This document shows positions 1 through 6,011 of a DNA stretch of 7,265 bases, one piece after another. This DNA comes from CAYZJD01 sp964478455 (GTDB taxonomy: Bacteria > Acidobacteriota > Terriglobia > Bryobacterales > Bryobacteraceae): assembly GCA_964478455.1 (NCBI GenBank), contig CAYZJD010000248.1, forward strand, positions 1-7,265. The letters run 5' to 3'. The notes beneath the pieces are model-generated. The model saw nothing but the letters and a program-made list of their open reading frames with translations, did not search any database and was not told where the DNA came from. How positions within the stretch are numbered: position 1 is the first letter of the stretch; each line of letters starts with the position of its first letter. Made by a program: the position numbers and the translations under genes.

Positions 1-1
1 A

Positions 2-2047
2 AGCCCGGAATTCAGAAACGCCCTGATCCTGCTCGCGGACTGCCGGCTCCGCGCCGGCGAGAACAAGCAGGTGATCGAGCTGCTGTCGCCGCGCCAGCAT
101 GAATTCGGCGAAGACCGGCCGTTCCTGTACCTGCTCGGAACCGCCCTCATCCGCGACGGCCAATTGCGGGAGGGCCAGTTGCTGGTTGACAGGATTCTGC
201 GCGACGGCGATTCCGCTGAGGTCCACCTCATGCTGGGCAACCTCCACATGATGGACTTCGACAATCGCAAAGCGCTCGAAGAGTTCGACCGCGCGCTGCA
301 ACTGAATCCCAAACTCCCTTCGGCGAACGCCCTGCGCGGCCGCGCGCTCCGGGCGCTGGGAGAAGTCACCGAGGCGATGAAGGCGTTCCGCCGCGAGCTG
401 GAGATCAACCCCACCGACTACGACTCGAACCTGCTTGTCGGCGCCCTGTTGCGGAACGAGGACCAGCTCGATGAGGCGATGCCCTACTTCGAACGCGCCT
501 TGCGCATCCGGCCCGGTGCGCCCGAGGTCCGCTACCAGGTAGCGAACATTCTGTTCGCCAAGGACAAGCTGTCCGAGTCCCAAAGGATGCTGGAAGAACT
601 GGTCAAGGAGACGCCGGAGTTTCTGGAACCGCACATCACGCTGGCGGCGATCTACTACCGGCTTGGTCGAAAGGCCGACGGTGATCGCGAGCAGGAGATC
701 GTCCGCCAGTTGAATGCGAAGCGGCAAGAGAAGAATGTCGCTCAGGGAAGGGCGGCCGCGGGCGCGGACACGAAGACGACTCAGGCGCTGGGTGCGGCGG
801 GAGATTCGGAGAAAGCGGCGCCGGAGTCCGCGAAGCTGCCGTCCGCGGCAATGCAGGAGTCGCTCAAGGATCCGCTGGCGCGAACCGCGCCTTCCGGGGT
901 GGAGGCGACCAAGCCGAAAGAGCCCGAGCCTAAACGAATCCCGCCGAAGCGCCCGATGTTGTTCGAGGAAATCGCGAAAGCCGCCGACCAGGCGCGGGAG
1001 GCCGAGCAGTTCGAAGAAGCGATCGAGCTTTACAGCCGCGGGGTGCGGCTTCGCCCCGACTGGGCGGAGGGCTGGTGGTATCTGGGCTCGGTGTACTACA
1101 GCATCGACCGCCATGCCGAGGCGAGGGACGCCTTTTCGAAGCTCGTCTCGCTGAAGCCCAAGGGGGGCGTGGGGTGGGCGATGCTCGGCCTGTGTCAGTA
1201 CCAGCTTCGCGACTTCGAGCGTGCCCTTGAACACTTGCTTCGAGGGCGCAGCCTCGGGATTCCGGCCGATACACAGTTGTCACTGGTGACGCGCTACCAC
1301 ATTGCGCTGCTCCAGAACAGGCTCGGGAAGCCGGAGCTGGCCTTGCAGCTTCTCTATTCGGTGGTGCGGCAGGAAGGAGAGCGGCCGGCGCTGATTGAGG
1401 CAATGGGATTGAGCGCGCTGATGCTGCCCTACTTGCCACAGGAGCTGCCTCCGGACAAGCGGGAAATGGTCTTGATGGCCGGGCGCGCGCACTTCTATGC
1501 GGCGACGCGAAAGTGGGAGGAATCGCGGAAGGAAGTCAATGCGTTGCTAGCTCGCTATCCGGATGCGCCGAACGTGCACTACACCAACGGCGTGCTGTTG
1601 ATGAGGGATAACCCGGACGAGGCGCTGGAGGAGTTCAAGCGCGAACTGAAGATCTCCCCGTCGCACGCGCTGGCGCGCTTGCAGATCGGCTTCGAATACA
1701 TCAAGAGGGCCGAGTTCGAGACTGCTCTGTCGTACGCGGAGGAGGCGGCGAGGCTCGCCCCGGACAATTTCGTCGCACGATACGTTCTTGGGCAAGCCCT
1801 CATTGAGCTGGGCCAGAGCAGCCGGGCGGTACAGGAACTCGAGATCGCCTATAAGCTGGCGCCAGATAGCCCGGAGACCTGCTACCAGCTTGCTCGCGCC
1901 TACGGGGCCGCCGGCCGAGACAGGGACGCGGCCCGCCTGCGCGCCGAGTTCGCCCGCCTGGACAAGATCCGCCGCGCGCTCAAAGAAGGGCCTCAGGCAA
2001 TCGGCCTCGAGCCGAAGCCGCCTCAGCAGAAGCCGCCCGGCGGATGA
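2..2047 (+). CDS. TPR-repeat protein, 5' end outside window
   Basis: This is a tetratricopeptide-repeat protein, a scaffold for protein-protein contacts; its partner is unknown. The frame is open from base 2 to the TGA at 2045-2047. The 23 codons before the GTG at 71 already read like a TPR helix (RNALILLADCRLRAGENKQ), so the true start lies upstream and 71 is not the start. Counting from codon 71 as residue 1, TPR-like 34-residue units fill about 16-214, with typical 'ALEEFDRALQLNP' and 'AMPYFERALRIRP' endings. An Ala/Lys/Pro-rich, probably disordered linker covers about 215-295. A second TPR block covers about 297-633, and the last 20 residues are Pro-rich. No signal peptide or membrane segment is visible in the part present. 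It faces the small secreted-protein gene convergently. The family call is firm; the function is unknown. It could be a subunit of a larger secretion or polysaccharide machine, but nothing here shows that. Confidence 0.93.
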   Translation, partial: SPEFRNALILLADCRLRAGENKQVIELLSPRQHEFGEDRPFLYLLGTALIRDGQLREGQLLVDRILRDGDSAEVHLMLGNLHMMDFDNRKALEEFDRALQLNPKLPSANALRGRALRALGEVTEAMKAFRRELEINPTDYDSNLLVGALLRNEDQLDEAMPYFERALRIRPGAPEVRYQVANILFAKDKLSESQRMLEELVKETPEFLEPHITLAAIYYRLGRKADGDREQEIVRQLNAKRQEKNVAQGRAAAGADTKTTQALGAAGDSEKAAPESAKLPSAAMQESLKDPLARTAPSGVEATKPKEPEPKRIPPKRPMLFEEIAKAADQAREAEQFEEAIELYSRGVRLRPDWAEGWWYLGSVYYSIDRHAEARDAFSKLVSLKPKGGVGWAMLGLCQYQLRDFERALEHLLRGRSLGIPADTQLSLVTRYHIALLQNRLGKPELALQLLYSVVRQEGERPALIEAMGLSALMLPYLPQELPPDKREMVLMAGRAHFYAATRKWEESRKEVNALLARYPDAPNVHYTNGVLLMRDNPDEALEEFKRELKISPSHALARLQIGFEYIKRAEFETALSYAEEAARLAPDNFVARYVLGQALIELGQSSRAVQELEIAYKLAPDSPETCYQLARAYGAAGRDRDAARLRAEFARLDKIRRALKEGPQAIGLEPKPPQQKPPGG

Positions 2048-2051
2048 GTAG

Positions 2052-2069
2052 CGCAGGCTTCAGCCTGCG
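2052..2069. repeat. Short perfect palindrome between convergent genes
   Basis: CGCAGGC (2052-2058) pairs perfectly with GCCTGCG (2063-2069) around a TTCA loop. It begins 5 bases after the TGA of the TPR gene and lies 18 bases before the stop of the opposing gene. The GC-rich stem could end transcription from both sides, but no run of T follows on either strand, so a classic intrinsic terminator is doubtful. I recognise the core GCAGGCTTCAGCCTGC as a type of short dispersed palindrome seen in intergenic regions of acidobacterial genomes. That recognition is from memory and was not checked. Confidence 0.6.
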
Positions 2070-2086
2070 AGACCAGAACAGCCTCT

Positions 2087-2461
2087 TCAGGGCACCCTTT
2101 TCGCGGTGAATTCCCGCGTCCGACCGCCGCCTTCCCGCTCGCGGGTGAACTTGATCTCGTCGCCGGCCACTTTACCCTTGTAAAGCAGTTTGACCTGGTT
2201 GCCGCCGAACTCCATGACCTGGGCGAAGGAGATTTCGTCTCCGCTGATTTTCCCTTCGGAGATCGGGGTCTCTCCTCGAGGACCGGTGATCGAGCCCGTG
2301 AGCTGATCGCCGTCCGCCTTGAAATTGAAAGTCACCTCCCGGGTCTGGCCGTCGCGCCCGGGCACCTGGGCGACCCATTTGCCGTTTACATCCGCGGCGA
2401 AAAGAGCCACCGCCGCAAAGGCCAGGACGAGCATCGCGCCGAACAGAGACAGTTTTCTCAT
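2087..2461 (-). CDS. Small exported protein of unknown function
   Basis: This 124-residue protein has a clear Sec signal peptide: basic start (M-R-K), hydrophobic core over residues 4-21, and likely cleavage after A22 or A23. There is no lipobox cysteine, so it should be released to the periplasm or outside. The mature part begins DVNGKW and is about 100 residues of alternating polar and hydrophobic positions, suggesting a small all-beta fold. It contains two related segments, GKISGDEISF (70-79) and GKVAGDEIKF (96-105). It also has GQTREVTF (38-45) echoed by GGRTREFTA (112-120), so it may be an internal duplication. I recognise this 'GKW ... GDQLTG ... GKISGDEISF' pattern as a recurrent secreted family in Acidobacteria with no known activity. 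The start codon (CAT at 2459-2461) has only a weak upstream CAGG. It is convergent to the TPR gene and divergent from the kinase gene. Confidence 0.85.
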   Translation of the reverse strand: MRKLSLFGAMLVLAFAAVALFAADVNGKWVAQVPGRDGQTREVTFNFKADGDQLTGSITGPRGETPISEGKISGDEISFAQVMEFGGNQVKLLYKGKVAGDEIKFTREREGGGRTREFTAKRVP

Positions 2462-2518
2462 GCCTGTAAAGACGACGGAGCACGCCGGAGGTTGCAGGTC
2501 TCGGGTCGAGTTCGGCAG

Positions 2519-2599
2519 CTATCTCAGCTTGATCGTGTAGGTAAAGAACCGTTCTCCAGGGGTATCCACCCGGAGCGCCCAGGCAGCGGGGGTCAGGCC
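2519..2599 (-). pseudogene. Possible remnant of a C-terminal gene tail
   Basis: Reading the minus strand into the TAG at 2521-2519 gives a protein-like tail, RVDTPGERFFTYTIKLR, preceded by TPAAWAL. Of the 25 codons before the stop, 18 end in G or C, as in the surrounding genes. The frame stays open back to a stop at 2686-2684, but no ATG or TTG and no usable start is seen, and the upstream part coincides with the REP-like stem-loop. This would fit the last 20-odd codons of a gene cut off by rearrangement or by arrival of the repeat. I do not recognise the parent family. At this length, chance is a real alternative. Confidence 0.25.
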
Positions 2600-2650
2600 G
2601 CTCTGTCCACTCGCGAAAACCGCGCTCAGGACAGAGTAGCCTGACCCCGC
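2586..2650. repeat. REP-like long imperfect stem-loop
   Basis: Left arm 2586-2608 pairs with right arm 2629-2650. There are 20 Watson-Crick pairs, one G-T/G-U pair, one C/A mismatch and a single bulged G. The 20-nt loop holds a small inner hairpin, CGCG (2612-2615) with CGCG (2621-2624). The arms carry GGGGTCAGG and its complement CCTGACCCC at their outer ends, a form typical of dispersed REP-type palindromes mobilised by RAYT/IS200-like transposases. It lies between two divergent genes, upstream of the kinase operon. No T-run follows, so it is not an obvious terminator. Confidence 0.7.
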
Positions 2651-2660
2651 TGGACCGCTC

Positions 2661-2681
2661 GGGGCAGTCTGGTCTGACCCC
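2661..2681. repeat. Second, shorter REP-like hairpin
   Basis: GGGGCAG (2661-2667) pairs with CTGACCCC (2674-2681), leaving one unpaired A and a six-base loop. The right arm repeats the CTGACCCC of the larger stem-loop at 2641-2648, in the same orientation, 33 bases on. The two hairpins therefore look like a tandem pair of related elements. This one ends 15 bases before the kinase ATG, close enough to affect transcription or translation start of the operon. Confidence 0.5.
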
Positions 2682-2684
2682 GTC

Positions 2685-2690
2685 TAGAAT
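2685..2690 (+). promoter_or_regulatory. Possible -10 box giving a leaderless kinase mRNA
   Basis: TAGAAT matches the TATAAT consensus at five of six bases. It ends six bases before the kinase ATG at 2697, so transcription would begin about at the start codon. The only Shine-Dalgarno-like sequence, GGAG at 2691-2694, is two bases from the ATG, too close for normal use. No convincing -35 hexamer lies 16-18 bases upstream, where the second REP-like hairpin sits instead. This is a weak, position-based suggestion. Confidence 0.25.
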
Positions 2691-2696
2691 GGAGTA

Positions 2697-3614
2697 ATGT
2701 CGCTTGTCGTCGTCGGTTCGGTGGCCTACGACGGAGTGGAGACGCCGCACGGGCGCGTCGAACGCATGCTCGGCGGCGCCTGCACCTACATCGCCCTGGC
2801 CGCCAGTTACTTCACTCACGTCAAGATCGTTGCAGTCGTCGGCGATGACTTCGATCAGGCTGACCTCGATCTACTGGCTAGCCGCGGCATCGATCTGGCC
2901 GGCCTCGAGCGTGTGCCCGGCAAGACCTTCTACTGGGCTGGCGTCTATTCCGAGGACATGAATGATCGTACGACGCTGCGCACGGAGCTGAATGTCTTCG
3001 CCGACTTCCAGCCGAAACTCCCCGATCACTACAAGTCGCAGCCGTACCTCATGCTGGGCAACATCCAGCCCTCGCTCCAGCGCGGCGTGCGGGAGCAGAT
3101 GAATGGTCTCCGTCTTGCGGGCGGCGACACGATGAACTACTGGATCAGCGACTACCGCGAGGAACTGCTCGAAACGCTGAAGGGCTGGGATTTCCTCCTG
3201 ATCAACGACAGCGAAGCGCGCGAGCTATCCGGAGAGCGGGTGCTTCGCCGGGCAGCGCACGCGATCCTCGATATGGGGCCCCATACCCTGGTCATTAAGC
3301 GAGGCGAGTACGGCGCGATCCTATTCCGCAAGGACGGCTACTTCAGCGTCCCTGGATATTTGCTGGACCGCGTGTTCGACCCAACCGGAGCGGGCGACTC
3401 CTTCGCGGGAGGCTTCGTCGGATACCTGGCCGAGCAGGGTATCGATCCGGCCGGAGGCAAGGTCGATGTGTCCCACCTGCGGGCGGCCGTGGTGTACGGC
3501 TCCGTGATGGGCAGCTTCTGTTGCGAGCGCTTCGGCGTAGACCGTTTTCGCACCCTGACGCGGGCTGAGATCGATGGCCGCTTCCAGGAATTCCGGGCGT
3601 TTACCCGTTTCTGA
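2697..3614 (+). CDS. PfkB-family sugar/nucleoside kinase
   Basis: A 305-residue ribokinase/PfkB-family kinase, which transfers phosphate from ATP to a sugar, nucleoside or similar small alcohol in the cytoplasm. Seen in the sequence: N-terminal strand MSLVVVGSVAYD, glycine motif LGGACTY (25-31) near the substrate site, INDSEARELSG (169-179), VIKRGEYGA (199-207), and the family signature DPTGAGDSFAGGF (228-240), whose Asp234 should be the catalytic base and GAG the anion hole. Length is normal for the family. The ATG at 2697 is chosen because the first beta strand begins immediately after it and no other start precedes the LGGACTY motif. The 3' end overlaps the next gene by 41 nt, pointing to an operon. 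Substrate cannot be told from sequence. The neighbours favour a sugar used in envelope synthesis, but adenosine- or fructose-type substrates remain possible. Confidence 0.9.
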   Translation: MSLVVVGSVAYDGVETPHGRVERMLGGACTYIALAASYFTHVKIVAVVGDDFDQADLDLLASRGIDLAGLERVPGKTFYWAGVYSEDMNDRTTLRTELNVFADFQPKLPDHYKSQPYLMLGNIQPSLQRGVREQMNGLRLAGGDTMNYWISDYREELLETLKGWDFLLINDSEARELSGERVLRRAAHAILDMGPHTLVIKRGEYGAILFRKDGYFSVPGYLLDRVFDPTGAGDSFAGGFVGYLAEQGIDPAGGKVDVSHLRAAVVYGSVMGSFCCERFGVDRFRTLTRAEIDGRFQEFRAFTRF

Positions 3615-5175
3615 AGCGCTCCTCACCGCGGCGCTGCTGGCTGCGGTAAGCGTTGCTGCGGCGTGGTGGGTCTTTCAGCAAGGATTCACTCTCTACTACG
3701 GCGACGCGACGGCTCACGTCAACATTGCGCGCCGCGTTCTTGACTCTCGCACGCCGGGCTGGTATCAGATCGGAACGGTCTGGCTCCCGCTGCCGCACGT
3801 GCTGATGCTCCCGTTCGTTCAGAACGACGAATGGTGGCGAAACGGGCTGGCGGGCGTGATTCCCTCCGCTGCCGCTTACATCGCCGGCGGGTTGTTCTTC
3901 TATGCCGCGATGCGCCGCGCCTTTGCGTCGCGGGCGCCGGCCATCGTTGCCCTGGCGGTGCTCGCGCTGAATTCGAACCTGCTCTACCTCCAGTCCACGC
4001 CCATGACCGAACCGCTGTTCCTGGCGGAACTGGCGGCCCTGCTGTACTTCACCGTGCGGTTTGAGGAGACGCGGTCCGTTGGCTCCGTTGTCGGAGCGTC
4101 GCTGACCGCTGTGGCCGGCGCACTGACTCGCTACGAAGGCTGGTTCTTGATCCCGTTCGTAACTCTCTACTTCGCGCTGAAGGCGAAACGGAGGCGCTTG
4201 CTCTACGCCGCTCTTTTCGTAACCGTCGCTTCGCTCGGGCCTCTCTACTGGCTCTTCCACAACTGGTTCTGGTGGGGGGACGCGCTCGAGTTCTACCACG
4301 GTCCGTGGTCCGCGAAAGCGATTTACGAGCGGGCGCTGGCCGGCGGCATGGCACGTTACCCCGGCGACCAGGACTGGGCGACAGCGTGGCTGCAATTCCG
4401 GGAGGCGGCGCGGCTGTGCGCCGGCTGGCCCCTGGCAGTGCTTGGGCTTGCCGGCTCGGCGGTGGCGCTGGTGAAGCGCGCCTGGTGGCCGGTCCTGCTT
4501 CTCAGCCTGCCGGCGGTGTTCTACGTGTGGAGCCTGCACTCGGGCGGCACGCCGATCTTTGTTCCACACCTTTGGCCGAACACCTACTACAACACGCGAT
4601 ACGGGCTGGCGGCCCTGCCGCTGCTGGCGTTTGGCAGCGGAGCGCTGGTGGCCGTCTTGCCAGCCTGGGTCAGGCCCCTCTCGGCCGCCGCAGTCGTCCT
4701 GGCGGGACTCTCGCCGTGGCTGCTGGGAGCGGACCCGCAACCATGGATTTGCTGGAGGGAATCGCAGGTCAACTCGGAGGCGCGGCGGGCCTGGACAAAG
4801 GAGGCCGCCGGTTTCCTCCGCGAGAACTACCGTCCGGGAACCGGCATCATCCACGCCTTCGGGGACGTGACAGGCGTCCTTCAGCAGGCCGGCATTCCAC
4901 TGCGCGAGAGCCTGCACACCGGCAACGTTCCGCACTTCGACGCGGCGGTTTCCCGGCCCGACCTGTTTCTGTGGGAAGAGTGGGCAATCGTCATGTCCGG
5001 GGACAAGATCGCGGACGCGCTCGTCAGGGCGCGGCGCTCCGGCCCGCGTTATGAGCTGATGAAATCGATCACGTTAAGACTGGCGCCGGCGATCGAGATC
5101 TACCGGCGCGCGGGCCGCGGCCTGCCCCTGGAAGTGCAGCCCTCCGGCGCACCAACCGGGCCGGTTGTACCATAG
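3574..5175 (+). CDS. GT-C (GT39/ArnT-like) membrane glycosyltransferase
   Basis: A 533-residue polytopic inner-membrane protein of the GT-C fold. Enzymes of this type move a sugar from a polyprenyl-phosphate carrier to a protein, lipid or glycan on the outer face of the membrane. About 9-11 hydrophobic segments lie between residues 13 and 385, followed by a soluble C-terminal domain of about 150 residues. The first loop after TM1 carries YYGDATAHVNIAR (41-53); its Asp44 matches the acidic catalytic residue that GT39-type enzymes place there. MTEPLF (144-149), TRYEGW (185-190) and NTRYGL (340-345) are further family-like motifs. The ATG at 3574 is the only start: the frame has a stop at 3556-3558 and no ATG/GTG/TTG follows before TM1. 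It lies inside the kinase gene with a poor Shine-Dalgarno sequence, so translation is probably coupled. Donor and acceptor are unknown. Confidence 0.82.
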   Translation: MAASRNSGRLPVSEALLTAALLAAVSVAAAWWVFQQGFTLYYGDATAHVNIARRVLDSRTPGWYQIGTVWLPLPHVLMLPFVQNDEWWRNGLAGVIPSAAAYIAGGLFFYAAMRRAFASRAPAIVALAVLALNSNLLYLQSTPMTEPLFLAELAALLYFTVRFEETRSVGSVVGASLTAVAGALTRYEGWFLIPFVTLYFALKAKRRRLLYAALFVTVASLGPLYWLFHNWFWWGDALEFYHGPWSAKAIYERALAGGMARYPGDQDWATAWLQFREAARLCAGWPLAVLGLAGSAVALVKRAWWPVLLLSLPAVFYVWSLHSGGTPIFVPHLWPNTYYNTRYGLAALPLLAFGSGALVAVLPAWVRPLSAAAVVLAGLSPWLLGADPQPWICWRESQVNSEARRAWTKEAAGFLRENYRPGTGIIHAFGDVTGVLQQAGIPLRESLHTGNVPHFDAAVSRPDLFLWEEWAIVMSGDKIADALVRARRSGPRYELMKSITLRLAPAIEIYRRAGRGLPLEVQPSGAPTGPVVP

Positions 5176-5182
5176 GTAACTC

Positions 5183-6007
5183 ATGCGCATCCCGTTCACC
5201 AAGGCGCACGGGACGAAGAACGACTTCCTGCTGACGTGGGGGAACGAGGCGCCGCGCGAACGACTGGCGGAGGTTGCGAGGGCGATCTGCGACCGTCACA
5301 CGGGCGTCGGGGCCGACGGCTGGATGCTGGTTTCCCCCTCCCCGCCGGCTTCGGGCTACGACGGCGAGATTTGCCTGTTCAACGCCGACGGCAGCGCAGC
5401 CGAGATCAGCGGCAACGGCACTCGTTGCGCCGCGGCGTTCCTTGTGGATGCGGGCGCCGGCGGCGGCGCGCTCCGCTTGAAGACCGCCGCCGGGATGCGG
5501 GAACTCCGGATGGTCGAACACAGAGGACTGTTCTTCCGCTTCGAGATGGGCATGGGCCGGCCGGCGTGGGAGGACAGCCAGGTTCGGTTTGACTTACCGC
5601 TTCGGGAAAGTTCGCGCGACGTCACTATCATGAACGTCGGCAATCCGCAATGCGCCTTGTTCGTGGAGAACTTCGCGTTTGAGTGGCAGAAGCTCGGCGC
5701 CGAGATCGAATCACATCCGGTGTTTCCGAACCGCACCAATGTGTCGTTCGTGAGGGTCGTGGACCGGCACACGCTCGACGTTCGGTTCTTCGAGCGTGGC
5801 GTTGGAGAGACCATGAGTTCAGGCACCGGTTCGACCGCGGCCGCCTGGGCCGCCGCTTTGCGCGGGCTGGTCGACAGTCCCGTGCGCGTGCTCACGCCGG
5901 GCGGGCCGCTCGATGTGCGCTGGGACGATTTGCTCTATCTCACCGGCCCGGCGGAGATCGTCGCCGGTGGTGAGTTCTACTTCGGCCCTTCTTTCCCGGA
6001 GGAATAG
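5183..6007 (+). CDS. dapF: Diaminopimelate epimerase-family protein with both catalytic Cys replaced by Ser
   Basis: At 274 residues it matches E. coli DapF in length and layout. DapF interconverts LL- and meso-diaminopimelate for lysine and peptidoglycan, using Cys73 and Cys217 as the acid/base pair. Kept here: N13 (HGTKNDF), N67 (FNADGS), N154 (GNPQC), N186 (RTNVSF) and E204-R205 (ERGVGET), corresponding to the substrate-binding residues of the family. Changed: Cys73 of CGNG is S76 in EISGNGTRC, and Cys217 of ACGSG is S213 in MSSGTGS. The remaining C82 aligns with the non-catalytic E. coli Cys79. The codons are AGC and TCA, so the second change needs more than one base from a Cys codon and is not a simple sequencing error. 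The start has AGG at 5174-5176, six bases before the ATG. It sits 7 nt after the glycosyltransferase gene and 4 nt before the dehydrogenase gene. Family membership is firm; DAP epimerase activity is uncertain. Confidence 0.88.
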   Translation: MRIPFTKAHGTKNDFLLTWGNEAPRERLAEVARAICDRHTGVGADGWMLVSPSPPASGYDGEICLFNADGSAAEISGNGTRCAAAFLVDAGAGGGALRLKTAAGMRELRMVEHRGLFFRFEMGMGRPAWEDSQVRFDLPLRESSRDVTIMNVGNPQCALFVENFAFEWQKLGAEIESHPVFPNRTNVSFVRVVDRHTLDVRFFERGVGETMSSGTGSTAAAWAAALRGLVDSPVRVLTPGGPLDVRWDDLLYLTGPAEIVAGGEFYFGPSFPEE

Positions 6008-6011
6008 CCTC

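Noticed and set aside
71..73. GTG as the start of the TPR gene
   Set aside because: The frame remains open to the window edge and the upstream codons encode TPR-like helix sequence, so this is an internal valine.
714..1154. 146-codon + strand frame inside the TPR gene
   Set aside because: The product is dominated by Arg and Ser, typical of an out-of-frame reading of GC-rich DNA.
2586..2650. Rho-independent terminator
   Set aside because: The stem is strong, but no T-run follows on either strand and no gene ends beside it; a REP-like repeat fits better.
2172..2819. 215-codon minus-strand frame across the divergent region
   Set aside because: It overlaps the signal-peptide protein in another frame and the kinase start on the other strand, and its product is Arg/Gly/Pro-rich low-complexity sequence.
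3601..4935. 444-codon open frame on the minus strand opposite the glycosyltransferase gene
   Set aside because: Its product is Arg/Gln/Pro/His-rich without any recognisable motif or hydrophobic pattern, and the + strand frame has clear membrane segments and GT-C motifs. It is a GC-rich shadow.
4272..5054. 260-codon + strand frame inside the glycosyltransferase gene
   Set aside because: An Arg/Gly/Ala-rich alternative frame caused by high GC at third positions; no motifs.
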